Assembly: GCA_963758365.1 (NCBI GenBank) | Contig: CAVWVB010000001.1 | Span: forward strand, 2,480,001 to 2,544,000 | Direction: 5' to 3' | From: Dokdonella_A sp963758365 | GTDB lineage: Bacteria; Pseudomonadota; Gammaproteobacteria; Xanthomonadales; Rhodanobacteraceae | Length of the DNA stretch: 64,000 bases | In this document: positions 8,678 to 17,313 of the stretch, one piece after another | Layout: every line of letters begins with the position of its first letter | Numbering within the stretch: the first letter of the stretch is position 1 | The notes under the pieces: model-generated | The model's input: only the letters and a program-made list of their open reading frames with translations | Told to the model about the DNA's origin: nothing | Databases searched by the model: none | Translations under genes and position numbers: made by a program

Positions 8678-9831
8678 ACCTGCGCCCGCTCATCGAGCGG
8701 CTGCGTCCGCTTGCGCGCAAGCTGCCCGAACCGGCCAGGCGTGTACTGCGCACATGGCTCGCGCGCGCGCAGGCGCGCACCGCGCCGCCGCCCGCGGTGG
8801 AAGACCGCGCCTATGCGGAACGGATCGCCGCGGAAACTTCCATTTTCGCGGACCAGGTCGAGGTGCACGACCTGCCGCCGATCTTCCACTACTGGTCCAA
8901 CCGCTGGCTGCGCCCCGCGATCGAGGCCCACGGATTTTCCAACCCGGACCAGTTCTTCGCGGTTCACCTCGAGCGCGCGTGCGAGGATGCGGCAGCCGCG
9001 GGCACGCCGCGCGCGCGGATCGCGAGCCTCGGCTGCGGAAACTGCGACACCGAAGTGCGCGTCGCGACTCTGCTGGTCGAACGCGGCCTGCGCGACTTCA
9101 CGATCGACTGCGTGGACATCAATCCGGCGATGCTCGAACGCGGCCGCGCGCTCGCGGCCGATGCCGGCGTGTCCGATCACATCCGCGCATGCCTCGGCGA
9201 TTTCAATTCATGGCAGCCCCGCGGCCACTACGACGCGGTCGTCGCCAACCAGAGCCTGCACCACGTCGTGAACCTCGAGGGCCTGTTCACTGCGATCGAG
9301 GCGTCGCTGGCCGCGCACGGGCGCTTCATCACCTCCGACATGATCGGCCGCAACGGCCACATGCGCTGGCCCGAGGCGATGGACATCGTCAACGAGTTCT
9401 GGCGCGAACTGCCCGAGCGCTATCGCTGGAACAACCAGCTCCGGCGCCACGAGGAACGCCACCAATACTGGGACTGCTCGAACGCGGGTTTCGAGGGCAT
9501 CCGCGCGCAGGACATCCTGCCGTTGCTGGTCGACCGCTTCGCGTTCGAGTTCTTCTTCGCGTATGGCAACGTGATCGATCCGTTCATCGACCGCGGCTTC
9601 GGTCCGAACTTCGACGCCGACGCGGAATGGGACCGCGACTTCATCGACCGCGTGCATGCGCGCGACGAGGCCGAAATGCTGGCCGGGCGCATCACGCCGA
9701 CACACATGATGGCCGTGCTGCGCAATCGACGGTGGGCCGGCGCGCACGCATACCGGCCCGGATTGGCGCCCGAACGGTGCGTGCGCCGCGCGCCCGCGGC
9801 GGCGGACCCGGTGCCCGGTCGCAGTCGATGA
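8674..9831 (+). CDS. Class I SAM-dependent methyltransferase
   Basis: 385 residues. Motif I is IASLGCGNCDTEVR (LGCGN at 119-123), the acidic residue of motif II is in CVDINPAMLERG, and motif IV is YDAVVANQSLHHVVNLEGLF. The N-terminal 110 residues and the C-terminal HQYWDCSNAGFEGI region look like substrate-binding additions. Its position between acyltransferase genes, with 4-base overlaps on both sides, suggests it methylates a sugar or lipid-linked glycan in the same pathway. No membrane segments are visible. The exact acceptor is unknown. Confidence 0.85.
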   Translation: MNLRPLIERLRPLARKLPEPARRVLRTWLARAQARTAPPPAVEDRAYAERIAAETSIFADQVEVHDLPPIFHYWSNRWLRPAIEAHGFSNPDQFFAVHLERACEDAAAAGTPRARIASLGCGNCDTEVRVATLLVERGLRDFTIDCVDINPAMLERGRALAADAGVSDHIRACLGDFNSWQPRGHYDAVVANQSLHHVVNLEGLFTAIEASLAAHGRFITSDMIGRNGHMRWPEAMDIVNEFWRELPERYRWNNQLRRHEERHQYWDCSNAGFEGIRAQDILPLLVDRFAFEFFFAYGNVIDPFIDRGFGPNFDADAEWDRDFIDRVHARDEAEMLAGRITPTHMMAVLRNRRWAGAHAYRPGLAPERCVRRAPAAADPVPGRSR

Positions 9832-10994
9832 GCGCTCCCGCGGAAACGGTGCCGGTCGCGCGGCCGCGCCATCGCTGGCGGCCGTTTACGCTCGCCGAAG
9901 GTCTAGCGCTGCGACAGGACAATTTCCTGCTCCTGCGCATGCTTGCGGCGGCACTGGTCATTTACGGTCATGGCTTCGCGGTCGTCGTTCACGGCGGCGA
10001 ACGCGATGTGTTCGCGCGCATGGGCTGGGGCCACTATTCCGGTGCACTCGCGGTCGATGCGTTCTTCCTGATCAGCGGGTTCCTGGTTTCCGCCAGTTTT
10101 CTGCGGCGACGCAATGTTCTCGCGTTCCTGTGGGCACGCACGCTGCGTGTCGTACCCGCCTACGCGGCGTGCCTGCTCGGCTGTTCGCTCGTACTCGGCG
10201 CGATCTACACCTCGCTGCCGCTCGGCCAGTACCTTGCGGAACCGGCGACACACGCCTACGTGCTCAAGAACCTGCACTTCGACACCGCGATGGTCTGGCG
10301 CCTGCCCGGCGTGTTCGTCGACAATCCGCGCCGCGCGACGATCAACGGCTCGCTGTGGACGCTGCCGGCGGAAGTGCGCATGTACCTGTGGGTCGCGCTG
10401 GTCGGCCTGCTCGGCATCCTGTCGCGCCGCGCATGGTGCAACGTGTTGCTCGCGGGTCTGTTCGTACTCGGCCTGCTCGCCCCGGGCTACCTGTGGTTCG
10501 TTCCACACCCCGCGTTCGTGCGCCTCGCGGGCTTCTTCGCGCTCGGCGTGTTCTGCTGCATCAATCGCGACGTGGTGCCCGCGAGCGGCTGGCTGGTCGT
10601 CGCGCTCGCATTCCTGAGCTGGGTGTTGCGGTCCAGCGCCGCCTATCCATTTGTGTTCGGACTGACCGAGGCGGCATTCGTGTTCTGGTTTGCATACTGC
10701 ACGCCCTGGCACGGCTACAACCGGCTCGGCGATTATTCCTATGGCTTGTATCTGTGGGGCTTCCCGGCGCAGCAGGTGATCGCCCATCACGTTCCCGCGA
10801 CCACGCCGCTCGTCAACGCGGCGCTGGCCCTGCCGCTGGCACTCGCGATTGCGATCGCGTCATGGCATGCGGTCGAAAAGCCCGCGCTCACCCTGAAATC
10901 GATGCCGCGCAAGGACCGGGCGCGACGCATGACCGGCCGCGCATCGCACGCGCGCGTCGCGGAGCCGCGCGAGAATCCGGCAAGGCCGGGCTGA
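9828..10994 (+). CDS. Acyltransferase family 3 (OafA/YrhL-like) membrane protein
   Basis: 388 residues starting at the ATG that overlaps the preceding stop. After a 35-residue cytoplasmic lead it reads RQDNFLLLRMLAAALVIYGHGFAV, the family N-terminal signature with its conserved R and H, then AVDAFFLISGFLVSASFLRRRN and SLWTLPAEVRMYLWVAL. About ten membrane helices follow, ending in a basic cytoplasmic tail. Proteins of this family O-acetylate or succinylate surface polysaccharides. It is the last gene of the five-gene set; tsaB lies convergent 34 bases beyond. Confidence 0.9.
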   Translation: MSAPAETVPVARPRHRWRPFTLAEGLALRQDNFLLLRMLAAALVIYGHGFAVVVHGGERDVFARMGWGHYSGALAVDAFFLISGFLVSASFLRRRNVLAFLWARTLRVVPAYAACLLGCSLVLGAIYTSLPLGQYLAEPATHAYVLKNLHFDTAMVWRLPGVFVDNPRRATINGSLWTLPAEVRMYLWVALVGLLGILSRRAWCNVLLAGLFVLGLLAPGYLWFVPHPAFVRLAGFFALGVFCCINRDVVPASGWLVVALAFLSWVLRSSAAYPFVFGLTEAAFVFWFAYCTPWHGYNRLGDYSYGLYLWGFPAQQVIAHHVPATTPLVNAALALPLALAIAIASWHAVEKPALTLKSMPRKDRARRMTGRASHARVAEPRENPARPG

Positions 10995-11028
10995 CCATGC
11001 CGCTGCGCGGGCCGCGCGGACACGCCGC

Positions 11029-11739
11029 TCAGGAGTCGTCGCGGTGCGCACGCGCCTGTTTCTGTTCGAGCACGGTCAGCGCCACCTTGTCGCGCAGATA
11101 CACCGGCAACGCGTGCTCGGGTGCGACCGTAGTGCCCGCCTGCGCAAGCGGCAGCGCGAGCCGCGCGACATCGGCGGCCTGCGGAAAACACGCCGCGTCC
11201 GCGTGCACCGGCGGCGCGGGCAGCCGCGTCGAGAGGACATCGCGATAGCCGGTCCAGCCGCTGCCGACGACATTCCAGGCAGCGGCAGCCGGCAGCACGA
11301 GCGCAGCGGCGGCTCCGACCGATTCCGCGCCGATCGGCTCGACCAGACCGTCGCGCGTGCGCCGGAACGTGCCCGCGTAGATCTCGCCCATGCGCGCGTC
11401 GATCACCGCGAGGATCGCCGCGGCGTTGTCCGGCGCCTGCATCGCGAGCGCGGCGAGCGAGGAGATCGATACGACCGGAATATCCAGTGCGAGCGCGATT
11501 CCCTGTGCAGCCGAGATCGCAAGGCGCACGCCGGTGAACGCGCCGGGGCCGCAACCGACCGCGAGCGCGTCGAGGTCGCGGCGCGCGAGTCCGGCCTCCG
11601 ACATCACGTCCTCGCACATCGGCAGCAGCAATTCGGCATGACGGCGCGGAGCGAGCTCGCTGCGCGCGAACAGGCATCCGTCGCGGATCAGCGCGACGGA
11701 GCACGACTCGGTGGCGGTCTCGATGGCCAGCAGGTTCAT
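11029..11739 (-). CDS. tsaB: tRNA threonylcarbamoyladenosine biosynthesis protein TsaB
   Basis: 236 residues starting MNLLAIETATESCSVAL, the ASKHA-fold start of TsaB. The conserved GCGPGAFTGVRLAISAAQGIAL segment lies near residue 64. TsaB is the non-catalytic partner of TsaD in placing t6A at position 37 of ANN-decoding tRNAs, which include the tRNA-Lys(UUU) found at 14176-14250. It is convergent with the acyltransferase operon and divergent from the MFS transporter gene. Confidence 0.93.
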   Translation of the reverse strand: MNLLAIETATESCSVALIRDGCLFARSELAPRRHAELLLPMCEDVMSEAGLARRDLDALAVGCGPGAFTGVRLAISAAQGIALALDIPVVSISSLAALAMQAPDNAAAILAVIDARMGEIYAGTFRRTRDGLVEPIGAESVGAAAALVLPAAAAWNVVGSGWTGYRDVLSTRLPAPPVHADAACFPQAADVARLALPLAQAGTTVAPEHALPVYLRDKVALTVLEQKQARAHRDDS

Positions 11740-11960
11740 GCGTCGATTGTAGCCGCGTCGCTCGCGCCGATCGGGATCGCGGGTCGCGCCGCGGCCCGCG
11801 GCATGCGCGCTCGACGCGCGCCGGGCGCCCGTGCGGTGTTAGGCTTCGGCGATGCCGCAACGCCGTGCGAGGACGACGCCTTGACCGCCCGGATTGCGCC
11901 GGATCGCGGCCGCAGCGCGCAGCGCGCGCGCGTTCGCGTAGCCAGCGCACGGGGACGCAA

Positions 11961-13253
11961 GTGACGGCCGTAGCGGCGGGCGACCCCGGATCGACGCGCG
12001 GCCGCGTCTTCGCGATCGTCGCCGCGTCGTCCGGCAACCTCGTCGAATGGTTCGACTTCTACGTCTACGCGTTCTGCGCGGTCTATTTCGCGCCCGCGTT
12101 CTTCCCCGCATCGGACCCGACCGTGCAACTGCTCGACGCGGCTGCGATCTTCGCCGCGGGCTTCCTCGTGCGCCCGCTCGGCGGCTGGCTGTTCGGCCGC
12201 ATCGCCGACCGCCATGGCCGCCGCGTGTCGCTGGTCGCGTCGGTGCTGCTGATGTGCGCGGGTTCGCTCGCGATCGCGTGCCTGCCGACCTACGCGGCGA
12301 TCGGCGCGCTCGCGCCCGCGCTGCTGCTCGCCGCGCGCCTGCTGCAGGGTCTTTCGGTCGGCGGCGAATACGGCACCACCGCGACCTACATGAGCGAGGT
12401 CGCGGTGCACGGCCGCCGCGGTTTCCTCGCCTCGTTCCAGTACACGACGCTGATCGGCGGCCAACTGCTCGCGGTGCTCGTCGTCGTCGCACTGCAGCAG
12501 TGGCTAGACGACGCGCAACTGCGCGCCTGGGGCTGGCGCATTCCGTTCGCGGTCGGTGCGGTCGCCGCGCTGGTCGCGCTGCTGCTGCGCCGGCGCCTGC
12601 ACGAGACGACGACGCCGGCGACGCGCGCGGATCGCCGCGCGGGCAGCCTCGCGACCCTGCTGCGCGACCACCGCCCCGCATTCCTCATGGTGCTCGGCTA
12701 CACCGCGGGCGGCTCGCTCGCGTTCTACACGTTCACGACCTACATGCAGAAGTACCTGGTCAACACCGCGGGCATGCCGATCCGCAGCGCGAGCCGGGTC
12801 ATGACCGCGTGCCTGTTCGTGTTCATGTGCGTGCAGCCGCTGTTCGGTGCGCTGTCCGACCGCATCGGGCGCCGCAACAGCATGCTGCTGTTCAGCGGCA
12901 TCGGCAGCGTCGCGACCGTGCCGTTGCTGCTCGCGCTCGGCGACACCTCGAGCCCGCTGGTCGCGTTCGTGCTGGTCACCACCGCGCTCGCGATCATCAG
13001 CACCTACACGTCGATCGCGGGACTCGTGAAGGCCGAGATGTTCCCGACCGAACTGCGCGCGCTCGGTGTCGGCCTCGCCTACGCGATCGCGAACGCGGTA
13101 TTCGGCGGTTCGGCCGAATACGTCGCGCTGTTCCTCAAGTCGATCGGCCACGAGCGCGTGTTCTACGGCTACGTCACCGCGATGCTGCTGGTCGCACTGC
13201 TCGCGAGCCTGCGCATGCCGCGCAGGCCGCGGTATTTGCATGATGATCCTTGA
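11961..13253 (+). CDS. MFS transporter, metabolite:H+ symporter (MHS) type
   Basis: About 430 residues from a GTG at 11961; the frame is open back to 11865, but that part is Arg-rich and unlike the family. The signature SGNLVEWFDFYVYAFCAVYFA and the loop RPLGGWLFGRIADRHGRR are characteristic of the alpha-ketoglutarate/proline/shikimate branch (KgtP, ProP, ShiA-like). GEYGTTATYMSEV and the second A-loop GALSDRIGRRNSM are present, and twelve helices can be traced. The substrate is probably a carboxylate or similar small metabolite, but it cannot be fixed from sequence. It stands alone, divergent from tsaB. Confidence 0.88.
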   Translation: MTAVAAGDPGSTRGRVFAIVAASSGNLVEWFDFYVYAFCAVYFAPAFFPASDPTVQLLDAAAIFAAGFLVRPLGGWLFGRIADRHGRRVSLVASVLLMCAGSLAIACLPTYAAIGALAPALLLAARLLQGLSVGGEYGTTATYMSEVAVHGRRGFLASFQYTTLIGGQLLAVLVVVALQQWLDDAQLRAWGWRIPFAVGAVAALVALLLRRRLHETTTPATRADRRAGSLATLLRDHRPAFLMVLGYTAGGSLAFYTFTTYMQKYLVNTAGMPIRSASRVMTACLFVFMCVQPLFGALSDRIGRRNSMLLFSGIGSVATVPLLLALGDTSSPLVAFVLVTTALAIISTYTSIAGLVKAEMFPTELRALGVGLAYAIANAVFGGSAEYVALFLKSIGHERVFYGYVTAMLLVALLASLRMPRRPRYLHDDP

Positions 13254-14175
13254 TCGATTCGGCGAATTCGCGCCGCACCGCGTACGTTTTGTGTGAACCT
13301 GTTTTGGAATGCCGGGGACAACGGCTGCAGCGGTCAATCCGCTCGAGATGGGCTCTACCCCCAAGGGCGCCAAACAAGGTCTGGACCCTGTCGAATACAA
13401 CACGAGCGCGTGCCTTTTTTTCGCACGGTCAAATGGAAAAATTAGGCTTCTGACTCAGCTCGGATGCATCGCCATGGCGGCGACCAGCAGCCCCGCGACG
13501 GCCGCCGCGCAAAGCGTTACCAGAACGAACAGCGCCGCCTCGGCAATCCCCGGAAGCGATGGCGTGGCCTCGTTCATGGGGAGGCCCTGCTCGTTCAAGG
13601 ATTCCGCAGAAAGTGCGATTGACTCCGATCCGATCACTGAACTACTCCTGGCTGGTTTCCAGCGCCGTGCGGCGCACCCGAATCGCTTGCAGGAAGCGGG
13701 CCAGAAGTTCACCCGTCCTCGTGGCCCAAGTCGCTACAAGGCGAGCCGGGCCTAGTTGGCCACGTCAACGTTGCAATGGAGCGACAACCGGGCATGCTTC
13801 GGCGCGGAGAGATTTCGATGCGCGCGCCACGGCGAGCAGGCTGTCTGCACCGAACCGATTTGCGAGGTTCACACAGCGTCCGCCGCGCTGAATGCAGCAG
13901 TCGTGAACTTCCTGCAAACAAATGCGCATCGAAGGAGACTCGCGCCCGGGGACGGAACCTGCGCAGCCGGCACGGAAGCCCAGTGACGAATCGGGTCATT
14001 CCTTTCCAGGAACCGCAAGCTTCGCCGCCATCACGCGCGCAAGGGAAAGGGCTAGCGTCGCTTCACGACTGCCAACCGAAACGGTGCGAACTCGGCACAA
14101 ATGGGGTGACTGGGGACTCGCACGGCGATCCACACAGGGGGCGTACCGCCTGGAACAGTAGGCCATTGATACAAA
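13254..14175. other. Gene-poor, lower-GC stretch next to tRNA-Lys
   Basis: About 920 bases without any recognisable gene. Base composition is visibly less GC-rich than the surrounding coding DNA (A/T runs around 13410-13450 and 13900-13930). All open frames are short and none resembles a known family, apart from a 40-residue hydrophobic peptide on the minus strand at 13455-13577. The stretch lies on the 3-prime side of the minus-strand tRNA-Lys gene, where integrases commonly insert, but I found no second copy of the tRNA 3-prime end and no integrase. It may be a decayed insertion or a long non-coding region. Confidence 0.5.
13455..13577 (-). CDS. Possible small membrane peptide
   Basis: A 40-residue frame starting MNEATPSLPGIAEAALF and ending AAMAMHPS, with a single strongly hydrophobic stretch of about 23 residues. 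A longer frame (to 13712) is open upstream, but its extra part is not hydrophobic. There is no clear ribosome-binding site in front of the ATG. The coding nature is uncertain; it is listed because it is the only peptide in this gap with protein-like character. Confidence 0.25.
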   Translation of the reverse strand: MNEATPSLPGIAEAALFVLVTLCAAAVAGLLVAAMAMHPS

Positions 14176-14250
14176 TGGTGGGCCGTGATGGGATCGAACC
14201 ATCGACCAATGGATTAAAAGTCCACTGCTCTACCGCTGAGCTAACGGCCC
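14176..14250 (-). tRNA. tRNA-Lys (anticodon UUU)
   Basis: Read on the minus strand, the 75 bases fold into a full cloverleaf. The acceptor stem is GGGCCGT paired with ACGGCCC, the D-arm is GCTCAGCGGTAGAGC, the anticodon stem-loop is GTGGA-CTTTTAA-TCCAT with anticodon TTT, and the T-arm is GATGG-TTCGATC-CCATC. Discriminator A and an encoded CCA end are present. It lies 58 bases beyond the queC stop. On the plus strand an apparent protein frame across it is an artefact. Confidence 0.97.
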
Positions 14251-14308
14251 GTGTTCCGAGAAGATAACGCAGTCGCGCGCGGCCGCGCAGTTTAGCCGCA
14301 ACCACGCG

Positions 14309-14989
14309 TCAACGATAGTTTGTCGGGTCGGCGACGCCGGCTGCAGCGAAGCCGTCGCGACGCAACCGGCACGCGTCGCAGTGTCCGCAGGCGCGACCCT
14401 GCGCGTCGGCCTGGTAGCACGATACGGTGCTCGCGAAATCGACACCGAGGCGCAGGCCTTCGCGCACGATGTCGGCCTTGCCCATGTCGATCAGCGGCGC
14501 GCGCACGCGCAGTTCGGCGCCTTCGACCGCGGCCCTCGTCGCGACCTTCGCGAGGCGGTCGAACGCGTCGATGAACTCGGGCCGGCAGTCCGGATAGCCG
14601 GAGTAGTCGACCGCATTGACGCCGCACCAGATTTCCTGCGCGCCGAGCACTTCGGCCCAGCCGAGCGCGACCGACAGCATGATGGTGTTGCGCGCGGGCA
14701 CGTAGGTGACCGGAATGCCGCTGCCGCCCTGGTCGGGCACGTCGATGTCCGCGGTCAGCGCGGAGCCACCGATGCTGCGCAGGTCGACATGCACGGTCTT
14801 GTGTTCGCGCGCGCCGAGCGCGCGGGCGACGCGCCGCGCCGCGTCGAGTTCCGATGCGTGGCGCTGCCCGTAATCGACGCTCAGCGCATGGCAGGCGAGG
14901 CCGCTCGCGCGCGCGAGCGCAAGGGTGACTGCGGAATCCATGCCGCCGGAGACGAGGACGACCGCGGGATTTGGGGCGGGTGACGGCAT
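14309..14989 (-). CDS. queC: 7-cyano-7-deazaguanine synthase QueC
   Basis: 226 residues. The PP-loop SGGMDS is at residues 14-19 (VVLVSGGMDSAVTLAL). The C-terminal zinc site is made of cysteines in CYQADAQGRACGHCDACRLR. QueC converts 7-carboxy-7-deazaguanine to preQ0 using ATP and ammonia, in queuosine biosynthesis. It is about 100 bases downstream of queE on the same strand, and queE makes its substrate. The tRNA-Lys gene follows. Confidence 0.96.
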   Translation of the reverse strand: MPSPAPNPAVVLVSGGMDSAVTLALARASGLACHALSVDYGQRHASELDAARRVARALGAREHKTVHVDLRSIGGSALTADIDVPDQGGSGIPVTYVPARNTIMLSVALGWAEVLGAQEIWCGVNAVDYSGYPDCRPEFIDAFDRLAKVATRAAVEGAELRVRAPLIDMGKADIVREGLRLGVDFASTVSCYQADAQGRACGHCDACRLRRDGFAAAGVADPTNYR

Positions 14990-15058
14990 GGCGGGCAGGA
15001 TAAGCGATGAGAGTGGGGGCGATCAGGCGTCTGCAACAACGGGCGAGGAACGAGCAGT

Positions 15059-15090
15059 CCGATTGCCGATTCGGGATTCCCGATTTCCGG
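15059..15090. repeat. GATTCSSG-type intergenic repeat (queE-queC gap)
   Basis: Reads CCGATTGCCGATTCGGGATTCCCGATTTCCGG, about five tandem, degenerate copies of a 6-8 base unit GATT(C/G)(C/G)(C/G). It lies directly after the queE stop. The same unit recurs near 2253-2292, 2360-2385, 21137-21170, 21252-21285, 22311-22362 and 25499-25535. I associate this style of repeat with Lysobacterales intergenic DNA. Confidence 0.6.
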
Positions 15091-15092
15091 CT

Positions 15093-15794
15093 TCAATGTC
15101 CGGGCACATCGCCCCAGAGCAGCTTGTGCATCTGCATCTGCATGCGCACCGGCAGATGGTCGTCGAGGATCCATTCGGCGAGTGCGCGCGGCGCGAGCGC
15201 GCCATGCACCGGCGAAAACAGCACCTGGCATTTCGCGGCGAGCGCATGTTCGCGCACGCGTTCGACCGCCCAGTCGTAGTCCGCACGGTCGCCGATCACG
15301 ATCTTGATCTGGTCGCGCGGCGTCAGCAGCGCGATGTTCGACCACAGGTTGCGCGCTGCCTCGCCCGACCCGGGCGCCTTGAGATCGACCACGCGGCGCA
15401 CGCGCGCATCGACGCCGGCGATGTCGAGCGCGCCCGAGGTCTCGAGCGACACCTCGTAGCCCGCATCGCAGAGCCGCGCGAGCAGGTCGAGGCAGCGCTT
15501 CTGCGCGAGCGGTTCGCCGCCGGTTACGCAGACATGCCGGGCCGCGTGGCGCGCGACCTCGGCGAGCACTTCGGCGATCGTGCGCCACTGGCCGCCCTGG
15601 AACGCGTACTCGGTATCGCACCAGACACAGCGCAACGGGCAGCCGGTCAGGCGCACGAACACGCTGCGCCAGCCGACCGCGTCGGCTTCACCCTGCAGCG
15701 AGTGAAAGATTTCGGTGACGCGCAGCCGCTGTTCCGCGGCCGGGTCGGATTCGATCGCGTCGCCAGCCGCGACGTTGCGGGCGGCGACGCGCAT
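15093..15794 (-). CDS. queE: 7-carboxy-7-deazaguanine synthase QueE (radical SAM)
   Basis: 233 residues. The radical-SAM cluster cysteines are C52, C56 and C59 in the CX3CX2C arrangement TGCPLRCVWCD. The preceding IFHSLQGEADAVGWRSVFVRL and the following VTGGEPLAQK and DLKAPGSGE are typical of QueE. It converts CPH4 to 7-carboxy-7-deazaguanine. The ATG at 15794 is chosen; the frame is open far upstream through cpoB, but the family starts here. It is separated from cpoB by 11 bases, so it probably shares the Tol-Pal transcript. Confidence 0.95.
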   Translation of the reverse strand: MRVAARNVAAGDAIESDPAAEQRLRVTEIFHSLQGEADAVGWRSVFVRLTGCPLRCVWCDTEYAFQGGQWRTIAEVLAEVARHAARHVCVTGGEPLAQKRCLDLLARLCDAGYEVSLETSGALDIAGVDARVRRVVDLKAPGSGEAARNLWSNIALLTPRDQIKIVIGDRADYDWAVERVREHALAAKCQVLFSPVHGALAPRALAEWILDDHLPVRMQMQMHKLLWGDVPGH

Positions 15795-15805
15795 CGACGC
15801 GCCGC

Positions 15806-16711
15806 TCAGCGGCCGGTTTCCATCTTGAGCGCGCGCAGACGGCCCTGCGCGAGCCGCGCGGCCGTGGTGTCCGGGTAGGTCTGCACGACCTGGTTCAGGG
15901 TGGCTTCGGCGCGATCCCACTGCTTGAGTTCGTATTCGCTGTAGCCGGACTTGAGCAGCGCATCGGGCGCCTTCTGGCTGTTCGGATAGCGCTGCAGCAG
16001 GGTCCGGAAAGCCTGTTCGGCGATCTCGTAGTTCTGGGTCACGTAGTACGACTCGCCGAGCCAGTAGTACGCGTTGGCCGTGAGTTCGCTGTTCGGGTAG
16101 CTGTCGATGAACGCCTTGAAGCGGCGCGCCGACTCCGCGTAGCGGCCGTCCTTGAGCGCCTGGAACGCCTCGTTGTAGGCGGCCGTTTCGAGTGCGGGGT
16201 CGGCGTTGCCGGCCGCTGCCGGTGCACCGCGATCGGCCGCATCGGCCGCTGCGTCCGGCGCTACCGCGGCGCGGTCCTCGCTGGTCAGGCTGCCCGCATC
16301 GGCCGCGGGCGGGCGGTTGGCCGCACTGCCCAGTTCGATGTCCGGCGGCTGGTTCGCCGCAGCGGGCGCTGCAGCCGCCGCCGCGGGTGGCGCGCCCGCG
16401 GGATGACCTTCGAGCCGGCCGATCCGCGAGTCGAGGTCGATGTACTGGTCCTTTGCGCGCTGGCGCGACTCGTCCAGCGCATGCCTGAGTTCCTCGACCT
16501 GCCCCTGCAGCGTCTGCACCTGGGCCTGCAGCGCGGAGATCTGGTTGACCAGATCGACCGCACTGCCGCTGCCCTGGCTGCTCGCCTGCTGCTGCTCGAG
16601 ACGGTCGACGCGCTCGGCCAGCGAAAGCCGTTGCGCATGGACCGGCAGCACGAACGCGGCGACGGCCAGACCGGCCGCCGCCACAAGTGCACGCGTGCGC
16701 GGACGCTTCAT
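15806..16711 (-). CDS. cpoB: Cell division coordinator CpoB (YbgF), periplasmic TPR protein
   Basis: About 301 residues starting MKRPRTRALVAAAG, with a signal peptide ending near PVHAQ. A coiled-coil (LAERVDRLEQQQ onward, residues 28-110) is followed by an Ala/Pro/Asp-rich linker and three TPR units (YNEAFQALKDGRYAESARRF, AYYWLGESYYVTQNYEIA, ALLKSGYSEYELKQWDRA). CpoB links PBP1B activity and Tol-Pal during septation in E. coli. It follows pal by only a few bases, the normal end of the tol-pal operon. An ATG one codon upstream (16714) is equally possible. Confidence 0.93.
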   Translation of the reverse strand: MKRPRTRALVAAAGLAVAAFVLPVHAQRLSLAERVDRLEQQQASSQGSGSAVDLVNQISALQAQVQTLQGQVEELRHALDESRQRAKDQYIDLDSRIGRLEGHPAGAPPAAAAAAPAAANQPPDIELGSAANRPPAADAGSLTSEDRAAVAPDAAADAADRGAPAAAGNADPALETAAYNEAFQALKDGRYAESARRFKAFIDSYPNSELTANAYYWLGESYYVTQNYEIAEQAFRTLLQRYPNSQKAPDALLKSGYSEYELKQWDRAEATLNQVVQTYPDTTAARLAQGRLRALKMETGR

Positions 16712-16716
16712 CATCG

Positions 16717-17229
16717 TTACTTCGCGGTGTAGACGATCTCGACACGGCGGTTCTTCGACCAGCACGACTCGTCATGCTGACGGCACACCGGACGCTCCTC
16801 GCCGTAGCTGACCACATTGGTCTGCGCGGACGACGCGCCGGCCGCGCTCAGCGCGCTCTGCACCGCGTTGCCGCGACGCTCGCCGAGGCCGAGGTTGTAC
16901 TCGCGCGAACCGCGCTCGTCGGTGTTGCCTTCGAGGCTCACGCGCGCGTTCGGGAACTGCTTCAGGTACTCGGCGTGGCAGGCGATCTGCGCGGTGAACT
17001 CGGGCTTGATCGCGCTCTGGTCGAGGTCGAAGTAGATCACGCGCTGACGCAGGCAGGAGTCGCTGTCCAGGCTGTCACGCGTATAACGGCCCGCATTTTC
17101 CATCGGTTCGGTCGTGGTGGCAGGCGCTTCCTCGACCGGCGGCGGCGGCGGCTTGACCGCCTTCTTGGCGCAAGCCGTGGCACCGGCGATCAGCATGACC
17201 GAAAAAGCAACACGTGCGACGTTGTTCAT
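16717..17229 (-). CDS. pal: Peptidoglycan-associated lipoprotein Pal
   Basis: 170 residues starting MNNVARVAFSVMLIAGATAC, a lipoprotein signal with the lipidated Cys near residue 20. A Pro-rich linker follows, then an OmpA-like domain (VIYFDLDQSAIKPEF, LEGNTDERGSREYNLGLGERR, VSYGEERP) that binds diaminopimelate in peptidoglycan. It anchors the outer membrane and partners with TolB. The start follows a GAGGGGAA ribosome-binding site; the open frame extends further upstream, but that part is not part of the family. Confidence 0.96.
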   Translation of the reverse strand: MNNVARVAFSVMLIAGATACAKKAVKPPPPPVEEAPATTTEPMENAGRYTRDSLDSDSCLRQRVIYFDLDQSAIKPEFTAQIACHAEYLKQFPNARVSLEGNTDERGSREYNLGLGERRGNAVQSALSAAGASSAQTNVVSYGEERPVCRQHDESCWSKNRRVEIVYTAK

Positions 17230-17313
17230 GGCATTCCCCTCGAAGGGCGGTTGGGAGGACGTTTTCAGACAAACAGGGTGGAGCATATACGCGGGCGATT
17301 CCACCGACTGTGA

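Noticed and set aside
13340..13400. GGCTCTACCCCCAAGGG...GGTCTGGACCCTG considered as remnant of a REP-associated transposase element
   Set aside because: Only a vague resemblance; no transposase fragment or inverted partner could be found.
14155..14180. CCATT...AATGG next to the tRNA 3-prime end considered as att site or terminator
   Set aside because: Arms are only 5 bases, there is no T-run and no second copy of the tRNA end.
13776..14267. Plus-strand frame reading MVGRDGIEPSTNGLKVHCS near its end
   Set aside because: This peptide is the well-known mistranslation across a tRNA-Lys gene on the other strand.
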